DNA of 64,000 bases, taken from contig CALLPE010000037.1 of assembly GCA_938015445.1 (NCBI GenBank), positions 46,301 through 110,300 on the forward strand, given 5' to 3'. Every line of letters starts with the position of its first letter. Positions within the stretch are counted from its first letter, which is position 1. Under the pieces are notes generated by a model, which saw only the letters and a list, made by a program, of their open reading frames with translations, had not been told where the DNA came from and made no database searches. Position numbers and translations under genes: made by a program. Positions 1 through 8,110 of this stretch are shown here, piece after piece. The DNA is from an uncultured Pirellulales bacterium. GTDB lineage: Bacteria > Planctomycetota > Planctomycetia > Pirellulales > Thermoguttaceae.

Positions 1-304
1 TCTGCCCCGTGAACGGAATCAACTCATTCAGATTGTAATAAGTAGCTTCCTCACAACTTACGTGTGGCATGACTTCACCGATCGGTAAGTATCTCTCGTT
101 TGCCTCTCTAAGGGTCAATTCTCTAAGATACAATCCGTCTTCCGTGAGTTCGTATGTGGCATAGAATCCCCGATAGCATCCGGTGTGCATCATTTCTGGC
201 TGCATACCGAATTGCTGCGGGGAAGCAAGGGTACCCCCGCGGATGCCGATAAGTGAATACACCTCTCCCTTGAAGATGAACTCATCTGGGATTTGTGCTG
301 TCAT
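1..304 (-). CDS. Conserved hypothetical protein, 3' end cut off by the window
   Basis: The minus-strand frame is open from an ATG at 304-302 to the window edge, giving 101 residues that begin MTAQIPDEFIFKGEVYSL. A purine-rich AAAGGA lies a few bases upstream of the ATG and supports this start. The sequence is soluble-looking, has no signal peptide or membrane segment, and has the even codon composition of a real gene; phrases such as GCYRGFYATYEL and LYLRELTLREANERYLP suggest a beta-rich fold. I do not recognise the family and assign no function. The stop codon lies outside the window, so the full length is unknown. Confidence 0.8.
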   Translation of the reverse strand, partial: MTAQIPDEFIFKGEVYSLIGIRGGTLASPQQFGMQPEMMHTGCYRGFYATYELTEDGLYLRELTLREANERYLPIGEVMPHVSCEEATYYNLNELIPFTGQ

Positions 305-876
305 GGTGGTTCCTTTCTTTGCCAGACGGTTGACATTTGAGCCGCTTTTTCTCCTGTTTCGGCTTTTTCAGCCGCTTGGGCCTCTTGGGCCTTTATTACG
401 CATCGGGTGGGGCCGAATCCCGCTTTTCGCGACTCTCAGGCCCAACCTGATATGCCACAAAGGGGGCGAAAGCCAACACACCTTTAAGACAACGGCCGCC
501 CCAGACGATCAGAAACGATTTAGCCAGCTTGACTATGCGGGGGCTCATGTGGCTAACTTGCGCTTTGTCAAAAATCAGACGATCTACTTATAGCGGTATA
601 CGCTGGCTCCGTCAATAGGGTGGCCACCTGACTTATCCCCAGTTTTGTGGCCCGGCGGAAAAAATTGGCGGTTCCTCGCAAGTCGTTTTTTGGTAAAAGA
701 TTGAGCGTCTAAGAAACCATCTCAACCACCACTAGCGGAGGCAACCGCCATCAGCGCCATGCAAGCCGTCCTGCGGATCACCAGAGTATGTGTGGGACTG
801 CGCAAAAGCCATCGTTTCGACCGGTTGTTGCGGCTTTTGAGCTTAGCGTACTGGCTGCTTTTGGGGGATCGGGCTT
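305..876. other. Spacer with no convincing gene
   Basis: I see no supportable gene here. Near 345-400 there is a run of short imperfect repeats built on GCCGCTTTTTC and on CTTGGGCCT (the latter twice in tandem). A plus-strand reading frame from 759 stays open for 164 codons, but its composition is unlike a protein and it is better explained as a shadow of the small ORFs that follow. Confidence 0.4.
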
Positions 877-1047
877 ATGGCCCTGAAGCATTACCCGGCA
901 GGGATGTGGCGCAACAACAATCGCCCCTGCGCGTGCGGGCTGTGTTTCATCGGGCGGAAGATGGTTCGGCTGCCGGAACTGACGGCGTTGCAAGCGCTTG
1001 GCGCCTTGCTGCAAGCCATTTTAGTCGAGGCAGAAAACTGGGGATAA
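877..1047 (+). CDS. Possible small protein with a CxCxxC motif, 56 aa
   Basis: The ATG at 877 opens a 56-codon frame ending TAA at 1045-1047. It contains CACGLC and an arginine/lysine patch (GRK), followed by an amphipathic leucine/alanine-rich helix (PELTALQALGALLQAILVE). The clustered cysteines could bind a metal, but that is inference. There is no clear ribosome-binding site, and I do not recognise a family. It shares its frame with the next ORF, separated from it by one stop codon and a hairpin, so the two could also be pieces of one broken gene. Treat as hypothetical. Confidence 0.25.
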   Translation: MALKHYPAGMWRNNNRPCACGLCFIGRKMVRLPELTALQALGALLQAILVEAENWG

Positions 1048-1048
1048 G

Positions 1049-1079
1049 CCAGGGTAGTGACCCTGGGGTTTACCCAGGG
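1049..1079 (+). promoter_or_regulatory. Two mutually exclusive GC hairpins between small ORFs
   Basis: CCAGGGT (1049-1055) can pair with ACCCTGG (1060-1066), while CCCTGGG (1061-1067) can pair perfectly with CCCAGGG (1073-1079). The two stems share bases, so only one can form at a time. The element sits just before the AGGA ribosome-binding site at 1091-1094. No U-tract follows, so it is not a plain terminator. A control role is inference from the geometry. Confidence 0.35.
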
Positions 1080-1101
1080 TCGATTTGGCCAGGATTTTTT
1101 C

Positions 1102-1329
1102 ATGGCTTTGGATTTGCGGCAATTTACGGTGCGCGCAGCGACTGGTCTTGCCGTTTCGGCTTATCACCAAAACGGGACGGTAGTATCAACGCTAGCATTG
1201 CCCGCGGAAGTTCATGCGGTCGAAGCACTTTCAGCAGTAACGCCTATTCGTGATGAGCTGCCAATGAGTAAACGCCGGGGTCGATCCAAGCAAAACGGCA
1301 AAAGTCGGGTTTTGCCGGATAGTCGTTGA
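1102..1329 (+). CDS. Possible small basic-tailed protein, 75 aa
   Basis: The ATG at 1102 is preceded by AGGA at 1091-1094 with a 7-base gap, a good start; an upstream GTG at 1057 in the same frame would add 15 residues. The product starts MALDLRQFTVRAATGLAV and ends in a strongly basic tail (SKRRGRSKQNGKSR) that could bind nucleic acid. It ends three bases before the convergent end of the SacI-like pseudogene, so it may belong to the same restriction-modification island. I do not recognise the family. Confidence 0.3.
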   Translation: MALDLRQFTVRAATGLAVSAYHQNGTVVSTLALPAEVHAVEALSAVTPIRDELPMSKRRGRSKQNGKSRVLPDSR

Positions 1330-1332
1330 CCG

Positions 1333-2465
1333 CTACGATTCGGATTCGGCAGCCAGCCGCAGGGCGAGAAAAGCCTGCTTTAGCGCGGGGCTAACAGCAG
1401 TCTCGGGTTCCTCCAGCACCGGCTTTTGGTAGGCGTCCAGAAATTGGATTCGCTTGCGATGAAATGCGATGAAAGAAATGAAGAAAATGCCGCAGAAAAC
1501 CTACGCAGTCCACAACAGCGATTTCAATACCTCCAGTGGCGAGGTATTGGTTCTTGGCGTATTGGTGAACCGTAGGTAAAACGGGGTTCGTCGTTACCAG
1601 CAAGTAGTTGTCGATGGGCGGCGTTGCCCGGGCTATTTTCTGGATTGCCCGGTCGATGTCTTCCTGAGTTACCGGCTTGCTCTTCATTTCGTAAACCGTA
1701 CGCACGTTTTCCTCGTTGACCAGTCTCACTGCGAGATCGCCTAGCGATCCAGTTTGCTTGTCGGCCGCAGTATGTGCCCACAGCGGCCTACGCAGTTCAC
1801 CAAGCTGAGCGCCAACAGCGTCGTACGCCGATGCCAACAGCAACACCGGCAGCCGGGCAGAGTGGCGACAAGCCAAGTGCTGCTCAATCAGATCCACGAT
1901 TGCCTTGGAGGACAGCAGCACAGGACGCTTCCGGCCTTGCGTCTGCGCAAGCAGCGTTTGCAAGGCGCGCGAGCGCTCATTTCGCACTTCAAGCAGGATG
2001 CGTATGGCATCGGTAAGCAATGCCACGGCGCTCTCATTGCGGGCGGCCACTTCCTCGAGGAGTGCATAAAGAGCGGTGTAAAGCTCCTGGGGCCGGCCTA
2101 CAGGTTCCACGTCCGTGCCCAGGGGACGATTGAAATTGCCAAAGCCGGGAGTGAGAAAAGCGGTGGTAGGGTTGCAAGGAAGACGGTGCTTAAGGATTAG
2201 CGGCGTAATAATATCGCTCATCGTACATTCTGCCGGAAAAGCTGTCCGGTGTGCCGATATGGGTATACGGTTTCCGCGGGTCGAGTGCTTCATCCGCGGC
2301 CCTGGCCAACATGCAAGCCAACAACACGCGCACCGGCGCCCGGTTGTCAGGATAGCGGCAGATCAATTCCAAGCGATCGATGTTCTCTTGGTGTCGGGTC
2401 TGCCTTTGCGAAAGCGCCGATTGGGCAGCCTGCAACACCTGGTCGAGTATTTCACTGGGCGTCAT
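1333..2465 (-). pseudogene. SacI-family type II restriction endonuclease, broken by two frameshifts
   Basis: From knowledge of the family, SacI-type enzymes cut GAGCTC. The N-terminal part (ATG at 2465) reads to RKPYTHIGTPDSFSGRMYDERY, then an extra base near 2207-2213 sends it to a stop at 2190. The main part continues one frame over as ITPLILKHRLPCNPTTAFL through the family core (AADKQTGSLGDLAVRLV, VYEMKSKPVTQEDIDRAI, LRHFLHFFHR). A perfect 10-bp tandem duplication (tgcgatgaaa at 1455-1464 and 1465-1474) then shifts the frame again. Removing one copy restores HRKRIQFLDAYQKPVLEEP and an end at TAG 1335-1333. The gene overlaps the end of the methylase by 14 bases, as in an R-M operon. An internal ATG at 2221 could restart translation but would lack the first 80 or so residues. 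Confidence 0.85.
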
Positions 2466-3311
2466 CGAATAGGTCTACTTTCGGTTGAACTGGCTTCCAA
2501 GGCGGGTCAGCCGGATCGTAGTTGGTCCACAATACCTCTACACGCGTACCTTTGGTTGAGTGAATTGTTTTCTCAGGGGCAACGTGCTTCCGCCACTTCG
2601 GCGGAGGATAAAGCTCGTCCATTAACTGGCAATCATAGTTGGATATCGCCACCATGCCGGCTGCGGCGTTCAACACGTAGGCCAACAGCCGATGATCGTT
2701 CTCGGTCATTTCATGCCCGTAGGCCTTGTCGTCCCCACGCGTAAGATGCACGTAAGGGGGGCCGCAATAGAACAAAGTGCCGCGGCCGTCGTACAGTTGT
2801 ATCACGTCTATTGCCGGTCTGTTTTCGATTTGAACTCTAAGAAAGCGCTCGGCGATTTCCGGTAGTTTCTCAACGCTGCCCAGCCAGCGGCTGACCACGC
2901 CGCTCATTCCCGCTCTGCTGGTATTGCAGCAATTCGCCCATCGACCCAAGCTAGCGCGTTTGCGCCAGGCCGGTGCGCACCTGGCGCGCCCGGACGAAGA
3001 ATCGGCGGGCGCGCTCCACCGGCGGCAAAGCGGGATCGATCTGGCATGCGATTGCGAACTCTTCTCTGGAAAACGGCGTCAAACCTATCTTCTCGATCAA
3101 CTCGTATTTGTGGTCGCGAAGAACCCGGAAGAAGTTGACCACCTCACCGTCCAGATCATTGTAAGTCTCGATGGGCGATGGATCTCGGTTGAGCAACACC
3201 GCCGCCGATCCTCCGAACGGTTCGCAATAATGACGGCAGGCAGGCAGGCAACAACGGCAGCAGCCAGTCGAGGTGGGAATACTTGCCCCCATACCAGCCG
3301 AAGGCAATCAC
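2452..3311 (-). pseudogene. Adenine-specific DNA methylase of the SacI-like system, broken
   Basis: Pieces of a D12-class N6-adenine methylase read FGWYGGKYSHLDWLLPLLP, then CEPFGGSAAVLLNRD (motif I, AdoMet binding), ETYNDLDGEVVNFFRVLRD, then ASLGRWANCCNTSRAGM and on to the C-terminus. These lie in three frames. A GGCA tetranucleotide run has four copies at 3235-3250 where three keep the frame, and one extra base sits near 2954-2959. The catalytic DPPY motif reads GPPY in YCGPPYVH: the codon at 2763-2761 is GGC where GAC is expected. No ATG precedes the FGWYGGK block; GTG at 3311-3309 is the likely old start. It is upstream of, and overlaps, the endonuclease. Loss of the aspartate predicts no activity even if the frame were restored. 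Confidence 0.85.
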
Positions 3312-3557
3312 TCGCGGCTGGATGGCGGCTTCACTATCGGGCTAGGAGAGTGTCGGCGTGCACCCATCGGCACTCCATTCTGCACGTACTGTCGAGAATC
3401 GAATTGCCGGAATTGTATTTCTCAGCAATCCGAAGTTCCATTGCAACGAAAACCGGTTGCGTTTCACGGACTGCAAGCAAAGGTGCTATCCCACCAAGAA
3501 TCCCAGCGATGAGCTACTCCACGGGCCTAAACGGCTCTGTGCCAGCAAGCCGCCGGG

Positions 3558-4025
3558 CTACTCGATCTCGAAAATGGCCTCGATTTCCACCGCGGCGCCC
3601 AAAGGCAAACCAGCCACGCCAAAAGAGCTGCGCGCACCGGCGCCGGAGCCGAACACCTCGGCCAGCAGTTCACTGCACCCGTTGATCACCGCTGGATGCT
3701 GGTCGAACTGGGGGGTGCAGTTGACCATGCCCACCACTTTTGCCACGCGGACGACTCGATCCAGGCTTCCCAGCGCTTGGCGCAATGTGGCCAGGATGCC
3801 CAGGCCGGCCAGGCGGGCTGCCTCGTAACCGGCGGCAACATCGAGGTCTTCGCCCAATCGCCCTTTGACGATCTCGCCGCTGGGACGGAGCGGCAAATGG
3901 CCGGCAGTAAACGCCAGATTGTTAACCACCAGCAGTGGGGTATATATTCCCTGCGGTTTTGGGGGTGGGGGCATTTCCAGGCGGTGACGGGTCAGCAAGT
4001 CGTTGAGGTTGACTTCGGCGCTCAT
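3558..4025 (-). CDS. RidA (YjgF/UK114) family protein
   Basis: This 155-residue protein of the RidA family begins MSAEVNLNDLLTRHRLEMPP. RidA enzymes hydrolyse reactive enamine/imine intermediates to 2-oxoacids and ammonia; some relatives have other roles. Family landmarks include LVVNNLAFTAGHLPLRPSGE near the N-terminus, a long helix AARLAGLGILATLRQALGSL, and the closing PLGAAVEIEAIFEIE. The ATG at 4025 was chosen over one 12 codons upstream because the extra residues do not fit the family. It lies about 250 bases behind hisG on the same strand and may be co-transcribed with the histidine genes. Length and fold look complete. Confidence 0.85.
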   Translation of the reverse strand: MSAEVNLNDLLTRHRLEMPPPPKPQGIYTPLLVVNNLAFTAGHLPLRPSGEIVKGRLGEDLDVAAGYEAARLAGLGILATLRQALGSLDRVVRVAKVVGMVNCTPQFDQHPAVINGCSELLAEVFGSGAGARSSFGVAGLPLGAAVEIEAIFEIE

Positions 4026-4273
4026 GTAAATGTCTCCGTGAGAGGTAAATGCAGCGGCCACAGGGCGCCGCAGCGGTGCCTAAAGCGATCAAACCCTTTT
4101 TCTGCCCGGGACGAGCTGCACACGTCGATCGATTACTCGAGGGCGTCCGAAGATCGGAGGCCGTGGTTTTACTATGTGCTGATTCTATGCACCTGGGAAG
4201 AACCGTGCAGCCCAACCAGTAAATACCATTGAAGACACGGCGTTGGGTAGCTGCAATTGCCGGACTTCCTCAT

Positions 4274-5167
4274 TTAATCGATTACTTTGTTTAGTGGGTA
4301 TTCTACGATTCCCTGGGCTCCGGCGGCTTTTAGTCGCGGAATGATGTGCCGCACAATGGTCTCGTCTAGCACGGTATTGACGGCCACCCAGTCTTTGTCG
4401 GACAAATCCGAAATGGTCGGATTCTTCAGCGCTGGCAACAGCGACAGCACCCGTTTCAAGTCGGTGCGGCGGACGTTCATCATCAGCCCCACTTTTCCCT
4501 CCGCCGCTATCGCCCCGCGAAGCATCAAAGCGATGTCGTCGATCTTTTGCTTTTTCCACGGATCGGCGTAGGACTGATGGTTGGCCACCAGCCGGGGGGT
4601 GCTTTGCAGCACCTCGGCGACGATCCGCAGGTTATTGGCACGCAGCGAGCTGCCGGTTTCGGTAACTTCCACGATGGCGTCGGCCAGTCTGGGGGGTTTG
4701 ACTTCGGTTGCACCCCAACTGAACTCCACCCGGGCTTCGACACCGTGCTGTTGTAGGAAGCGCGTAGTCAGGCCCACCGCCTCGGTGGCGATGCGCTTTC
4801 CCTGAAGGTCTTTGACGCTGCGGACGGGCGAGTCCTCGGGAACGCACAACACCCAGCGTACCGGCCGCCGACTGACTTTGGAGAACACCAACTCGACCAC
4901 CTCATGCACATCGGCGCCGGTTTCCACGATCCAGTCGTAACCGGTCAATCCGGCATCGAGCACGCCATCTTGCACGTAACGGGCCATCTCTTGGGCGCGG
5001 ATCAACAGGCATTCGATCTCCTCGTCGTCGATGGTCGGATAATAGCTGCGGGCGCCGAAGCTGATCTTGTACCCGGCCCGACGAAATAACTCGGCAGCCG
5101 CCTCCTGAAGGCTTCCGGCGGGTAGGCCGAGTTTTAAAACTCTGCGATTCTCAGCACTGTTGCCCAT
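4274..5167 (-). CDS. hisG: ATP phosphoribosyltransferase, long form
   Basis: HisG couples ATP and PRPP to give phosphoribosyl-ATP, the first step of histidine synthesis. The 297-residue product starts [20 protein letters not shown] and has the catalytic-domain signatures [13 protein letters not shown] and [16 protein letters not shown] (PRPP-binding region). The C-terminal third ([20 protein letters not shown] to the end) is the ACT-like regulatory domain of the long form, so this enzyme should be hexameric, histidine-inhibited and independent of HisZ (known for the family). It follows hisI on the same strand with a 158-base gap. The rest of the his pathway is not in the window, so the genes are scattered in this genome. 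Confidence 0.95.
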   Translation of the reverse strand: MGNSAENRRVLKLGLPAGSLQEAAAELFRRAGYKISFGARSYYPTIDDEEIECLLIRAQEMARYVQDGVLDAGLTGYDWIVETGADVHEVVELVFSKVSRRPVRWVLCVPEDSPVRSVKDLQGKRIATEAVGLTTRFLQQHGVEARVEFSWGATEVKPPRLADAIVEVTETGSSLRANNLRIVAEVLQSTPRLVANHQSYADPWKKQKIDDIALMLRGAIAAEGKVGLMMNVRRTDLKRVLSLLPALKNPTISDLSDKDWVAVNTVLDETIVRHIIPRLKAAGAQGIVEYPLNKVID

Positions 5168-5325
5168 ATCAGAAAACTCAGCGACAAAACATTACTCACA
5201 AAATTGCATAACTATGCGATAGCAGCGATCGTACGGCCGAGGTCGTCGCTAGCACCTTAGATGCAGTGCATGTCGTGGCGCCCCGGCAGTGTTTTGCTGG
5301 TTTACCGTTCGCCTACTGGTTTGTG

Positions 5326-5766
5326 CTACGGCTTGTGCGTCTGCTGCGACACATGCTCGGCGCGGCCGGTGTTGTAAACCTCACGGGGATCGAACACGCG
5401 GTCAGCGATGATTTTCAGACCGTCAGCGGTGACCTGGCGGTAGAAGCAGCTCCGGTAACCCTCATGACAAGCCGCTCCGCCGAGTTGTTCGACCTTGAGC
5501 AAGATCGTATCTAGGTCGCAGTCGACCAGCACCTGGCGGACGAGTTGAACATGCCCGCTTTCTTCTCCCTTGCGCCACAGTTTTCGGCGGCTGCGGCTGT
5601 AATACACGGCCCGGCCGGTGGCCAGGGTTTCCGCAAAACTCTCGGCGTTCATATAGGCCAGCATGAGCACTTCGCCGGTATAGACGTCCTGCACGATGGC
5701 CGGCAGCAGGCCATCGCCCCGGGAGAAGTCTGGACCGTTCACCGAGCTGTTTTGGCCGGCATTCAT
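5326..5766 (-). CDS. hisI: Phosphoribosyl-AMP cyclohydrolase
   Basis: HisI opens the adenine ring of phosphoribosyl-AMP, the third step of histidine synthesis, in the cytoplasm. The 146-residue protein has the family signatures [36 protein letters not shown], the metal-binding [13 protein letters not shown] and the cysteine pair in [15 protein letters not shown]. It is the stand-alone enzyme without a HisE phosphohydrolase domain. ATG 5766 was chosen over an upstream in-frame start because it gives the usual length. It is the first gene of a likely hisI-hisG unit. The C-terminal residues after DPREVYN are variable in the family. Confidence 0.93.
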   Translation of the reverse strand: MNAGQNSSVNGPDFSRGDGLLPAIVQDVYTGEVLMLAYMNAESFAETLATGRAVYYSRSRRKLWRKGEESGHVQLVRQVLVDCDLDTILLKVEQLGGAACHEGYRSCFYRQVTADGLKIIADRVFDPREVYNTGRAEHVSQQTHKP

Positions 5767-6253
5767 GGCAGGCTCACTGTGTCTGCAATCGCGATCGAGT
5801 GGCAATCGGGATTAGTGGTCTTGCGTGTTCGTCGCTACCGGCGCGGGCGCGATGCAACGTCGGGGGGCCGTCGAACACGGTACTGGTCCCCTTCGGCCCG
5901 CAGAACTCCCCGAGAAGCGCGCTTGCCCGAAATCCCGCAGATATTAGCGGGGGCAACCGCGCCGTTGGGGCCGCATGGCGTTCGGCGGGCGCTACGGCGC
6001 GGTGGTTCGACGCATACCACCGTCGGCCCCGCGCCACACGAAACATTTAGCATAATCGGAGGTGCCCCGAGCGACTAGGGGGCCGCACATTCGGTGTGGG
6101 CCAAAACGGCCAATTGTTCAATGCTATCAATACGTTCCGCCCAAAACGGCTTGCTTGCGGTTGGCTTCAGCCTCCGCTGCCGGCCGCCCGAAGTTCAAAG
6201 TGAGAAGCCAGTTTGTCGCCGGCCAACACTCCAACTGCTCAAAGGACGCTCGG

Positions 6254-6772
6254 GTGGAATGCGCGCTGACCTTGCTGCTTCCGGTCTATAATGCCCAAGA
6301 CTGCTTGACGGCGACCGTGCAGCGGTTGCTGGAAGTGGCCGCGGAGCTGACCGATAAGTTCCAATTGGTGGTGGTGGACGACGGCTCGACCGATGCCACC
6401 AGCGAGGTGGCCGCCGAACTGGCCACGGCGTATCCGCAGGTTACGTTGGTGCGTCATGGACGCCGGCGGGGACACAGCGCGGCGATACGCAGCGGTCTGC
6501 GCCACAGCACAGGAACGCTGGTGATCGTGGCCGAGCGGCCCAGCGCCAGTAGCGCCGAACAGGTGCGACGGCTGTATCAGGCGGCCATGCAATCCGATAG
6601 CCTTGCCGCAGACGACGAGTCGCTTGTCTTCCACCGGCCGTCCGGCTCCTCCAAAGCCCCGCACGCTTATCGACTGCTGTACAGGCGGAAGTTGCAGCAA
6701 GCGCCGGTGCGCTGCTTGCCCGGCCGGCCCAACTATCTAGCGTACATCGAGTCTTCGCTGGCCGGCAAGTGA
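6254..6772 (+). CDS. Short glycosyltransferase family 2-like protein
   Basis: A GTG at 6254 with AAAGGAC 6-10 bases upstream starts a 172-residue protein with the N-terminal half of a GT-A fold: LTLLLPVYNAQD, then LVVVDDGSTDATSEVAAEL and an RHGRRRGHSAAIRSGL segment, as in dolichyl-phosphate-sugar synthases. The expected DXD metal/sugar motif is replaced by VIVAERPSAS, and there is no membrane anchor. It may be a binding-only or inactive domain rather than a transferase. Translation could in principle begin further upstream (frame open from 6062), but those residues are not protein-like. It stands alone between hisI (divergent) and an HTH gene. Confidence 0.7.
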   Translation: MECALTLLLPVYNAQDCLTATVQRLLEVAAELTDKFQLVVVDDGSTDATSEVAAELATAYPQVTLVRHGRRRGHSAAIRSGLRHSTGTLVIVAERPSASSAEQVRRLYQAAMQSDSLAADDESLVFHRPSGSSKAPHAYRLLYRRKLQQAPVRCLPGRPNYLAYIESSLAGK

Positions 6773-7151
6773 CTGGCGCAAGAAGCCAACGGCGCGAGGG
6801 CTTTTGGCAACGAATTCGTTGGCAAACTGGAGTTGCAGTGCAGCCGACAAAGTGTCCAGTTCACTGCCAGCCACATGCGCACCGAAAAATGGTTGCCAGC
6901 CCACCGCTAGCAGATTATCATACAACGCTAGTGGCGAGTCGACTCTTTGTGGTGCGTTAGGGCGTTCGCCTCTAAGCTGGCCAACGGGCTAGCGCAGGTC
7001 GCGGCGCTTGGGGACCGGGCAAGCAGCGCCGCCTGACTGTGCCTCTTCTGACGTGCGTGAGAAAACGCTTTTCCGCAATGGCAATGCGGCCTTCTGAAAT
7101 CGGGTTCGTCGATGGCCATTCGATCACCGCGGAGAGGGGAGGGGACATCTT
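6773..7151. other. Spacer with no convincing gene
   Basis: About 380 bases with no supportable coding region. The last 20 bases hold the GAGGGGAGGGG ribosome-binding site of the following HTH gene. I see no clear promoter. Confidence 0.5.
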
Positions 7152-7676
7152 ATGAGCGTGATACACCGTGGCGTGACAGGGGCAGGCGCAGCTAACGATT
7201 CGCAACTTCCCGGCGCGCCACGACCGCTGCATCGTCTGGGGATCGTGCGCCGGTTGCAGGGCATGTCGCGCCGCACTGTGGCACGCCGGTTGAACATCGA
7301 GGTCTCGCGCGTAAAGCTGCAAGAGCGGCCCACTACCGATCTGCTGCTCAGCCAGTTGTATCAATGGCAAAGCGTGCTGGAAGTTCCCGTGGCCGAACTG
7401 TTGGTCGAGGCCGAAGACCAGCTCGCTGCTCCCATCTTACGAAGGGCCCAATTGGTGCGGATGATGAAGACCGCACTGGCGATCATGGAAGCTACCAAAG
7501 AGGAGCCGGTGCGCCGCATGGCCCAGACGCTCATCGCCCAACTGACTGAAGTGATGCCGGAGCTTCAGAGCGTCACCCCGTGGCATACGGTGGGCAAACG
7601 CCGCCGCCAGGACGAGTACGGCACGGCTGCGGTGCGCCGACTGTCGGACGATGTGTTTTTGGACCTGCTGGACTGA
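7152..7676 (+). CDS. Helix-turn-helix (XRE-like) DNA-binding protein
   Basis: The 174-residue product has an N-terminal unstructured stretch, then an HTH of the lambda-repressor/XRE type around residues 28-75 (LHRLGIVRRLQGMSRRTVARRLNI, followed by VSRVKLQER and a YQWQSVLEVPVAELL helix). The C-terminal half is helical and basic (LVRMMKTALAIME, RRMAQTLIAQL, KRRRQDEY) and could be a dimerisation region. A strong GAGGGGAGGGG lies about 9 bases upstream of the ATG. Regulator function is inferred from the fold; the target is unknown. The next genes are the sugar module starting 430 bases downstream on the same strand. Confidence 0.75.
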   Translation: MSVIHRGVTGAGAANDSQLPGAPRPLHRLGIVRRLQGMSRRTVARRLNIEVSRVKLQERPTTDLLLSQLYQWQSVLEVPVAELLVEAEDQLAAPILRRAQLVRMMKTALAIMEATKEEPVRRMAQTLIAQLTEVMPELQSVTPWHTVGKRRRQDEYGTAAVRRLSDDVFLDLLD

Positions 7677-7825
7677 ACGTTTCTCGAGGCGGAGTGTGCC
7701 TCGACCTGGCAAGCCGACGGCACTTCGCCCGGCCCAGCCGGCGCCGCTGGACCACCACAAAGCGCATAGCGTTTAGTATTGCATTCCGCGATGGGGGCTG
7801 ATTTGCCTTAGCCGGCTCCGCCGGC

Positions 7826-7915
7826 GCTTATTCCGCAAGGTCGTTGCAGCCGGAGGCCAACTCAGCAGACTTCTATCCTGTCTGCTGTGGCTTATGCCGC
7901 GAGTTCGTCGCAGCC
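7826..7915. repeat. Imperfect 26-bp direct repeat flanking a perfect 8-bp hairpin
   Basis: GCTTATTCCGCAAGG... at 7826-7851 recurs as GCTTATGCCGCGAGT... at 7890-7915 with about six differences. Between them CAGCAGAC (7863-7870) pairs with GTCTGCTG (7880-7887). The element sits in the 430-base spacer ahead of the Tat-exported isomerase-like gene. It may terminate the HTH transcript or be a regulatory site, although no T-run follows. The rest of the spacer (7677-8110) shows nothing else. Confidence 0.5.
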
Positions 7916-8110
7916 CGATAGTTGTTTGTCCCCAACTGCCCCCCTCTGCCCCCGCCCGGTCACCATCGTTTGCACGCGCCCACCGGCCCAGCCGATTGTG
8001 CACAATTTGTTGATTGTTGACGGCCCAGCAGCCAGCGCGTGATAATACCTGCCGTCGATCCCGGTGGGGCTTGTTACTGAACTTGGGCCACTGTTGCGGA
8101 GGGCACAGGC

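Noticed and set aside
759..1253. 164-codon plus-strand open frame
   Set aside because: Composition is not protein-like, there is no ribosome-binding site, and it overlaps two smaller frames with better starts.
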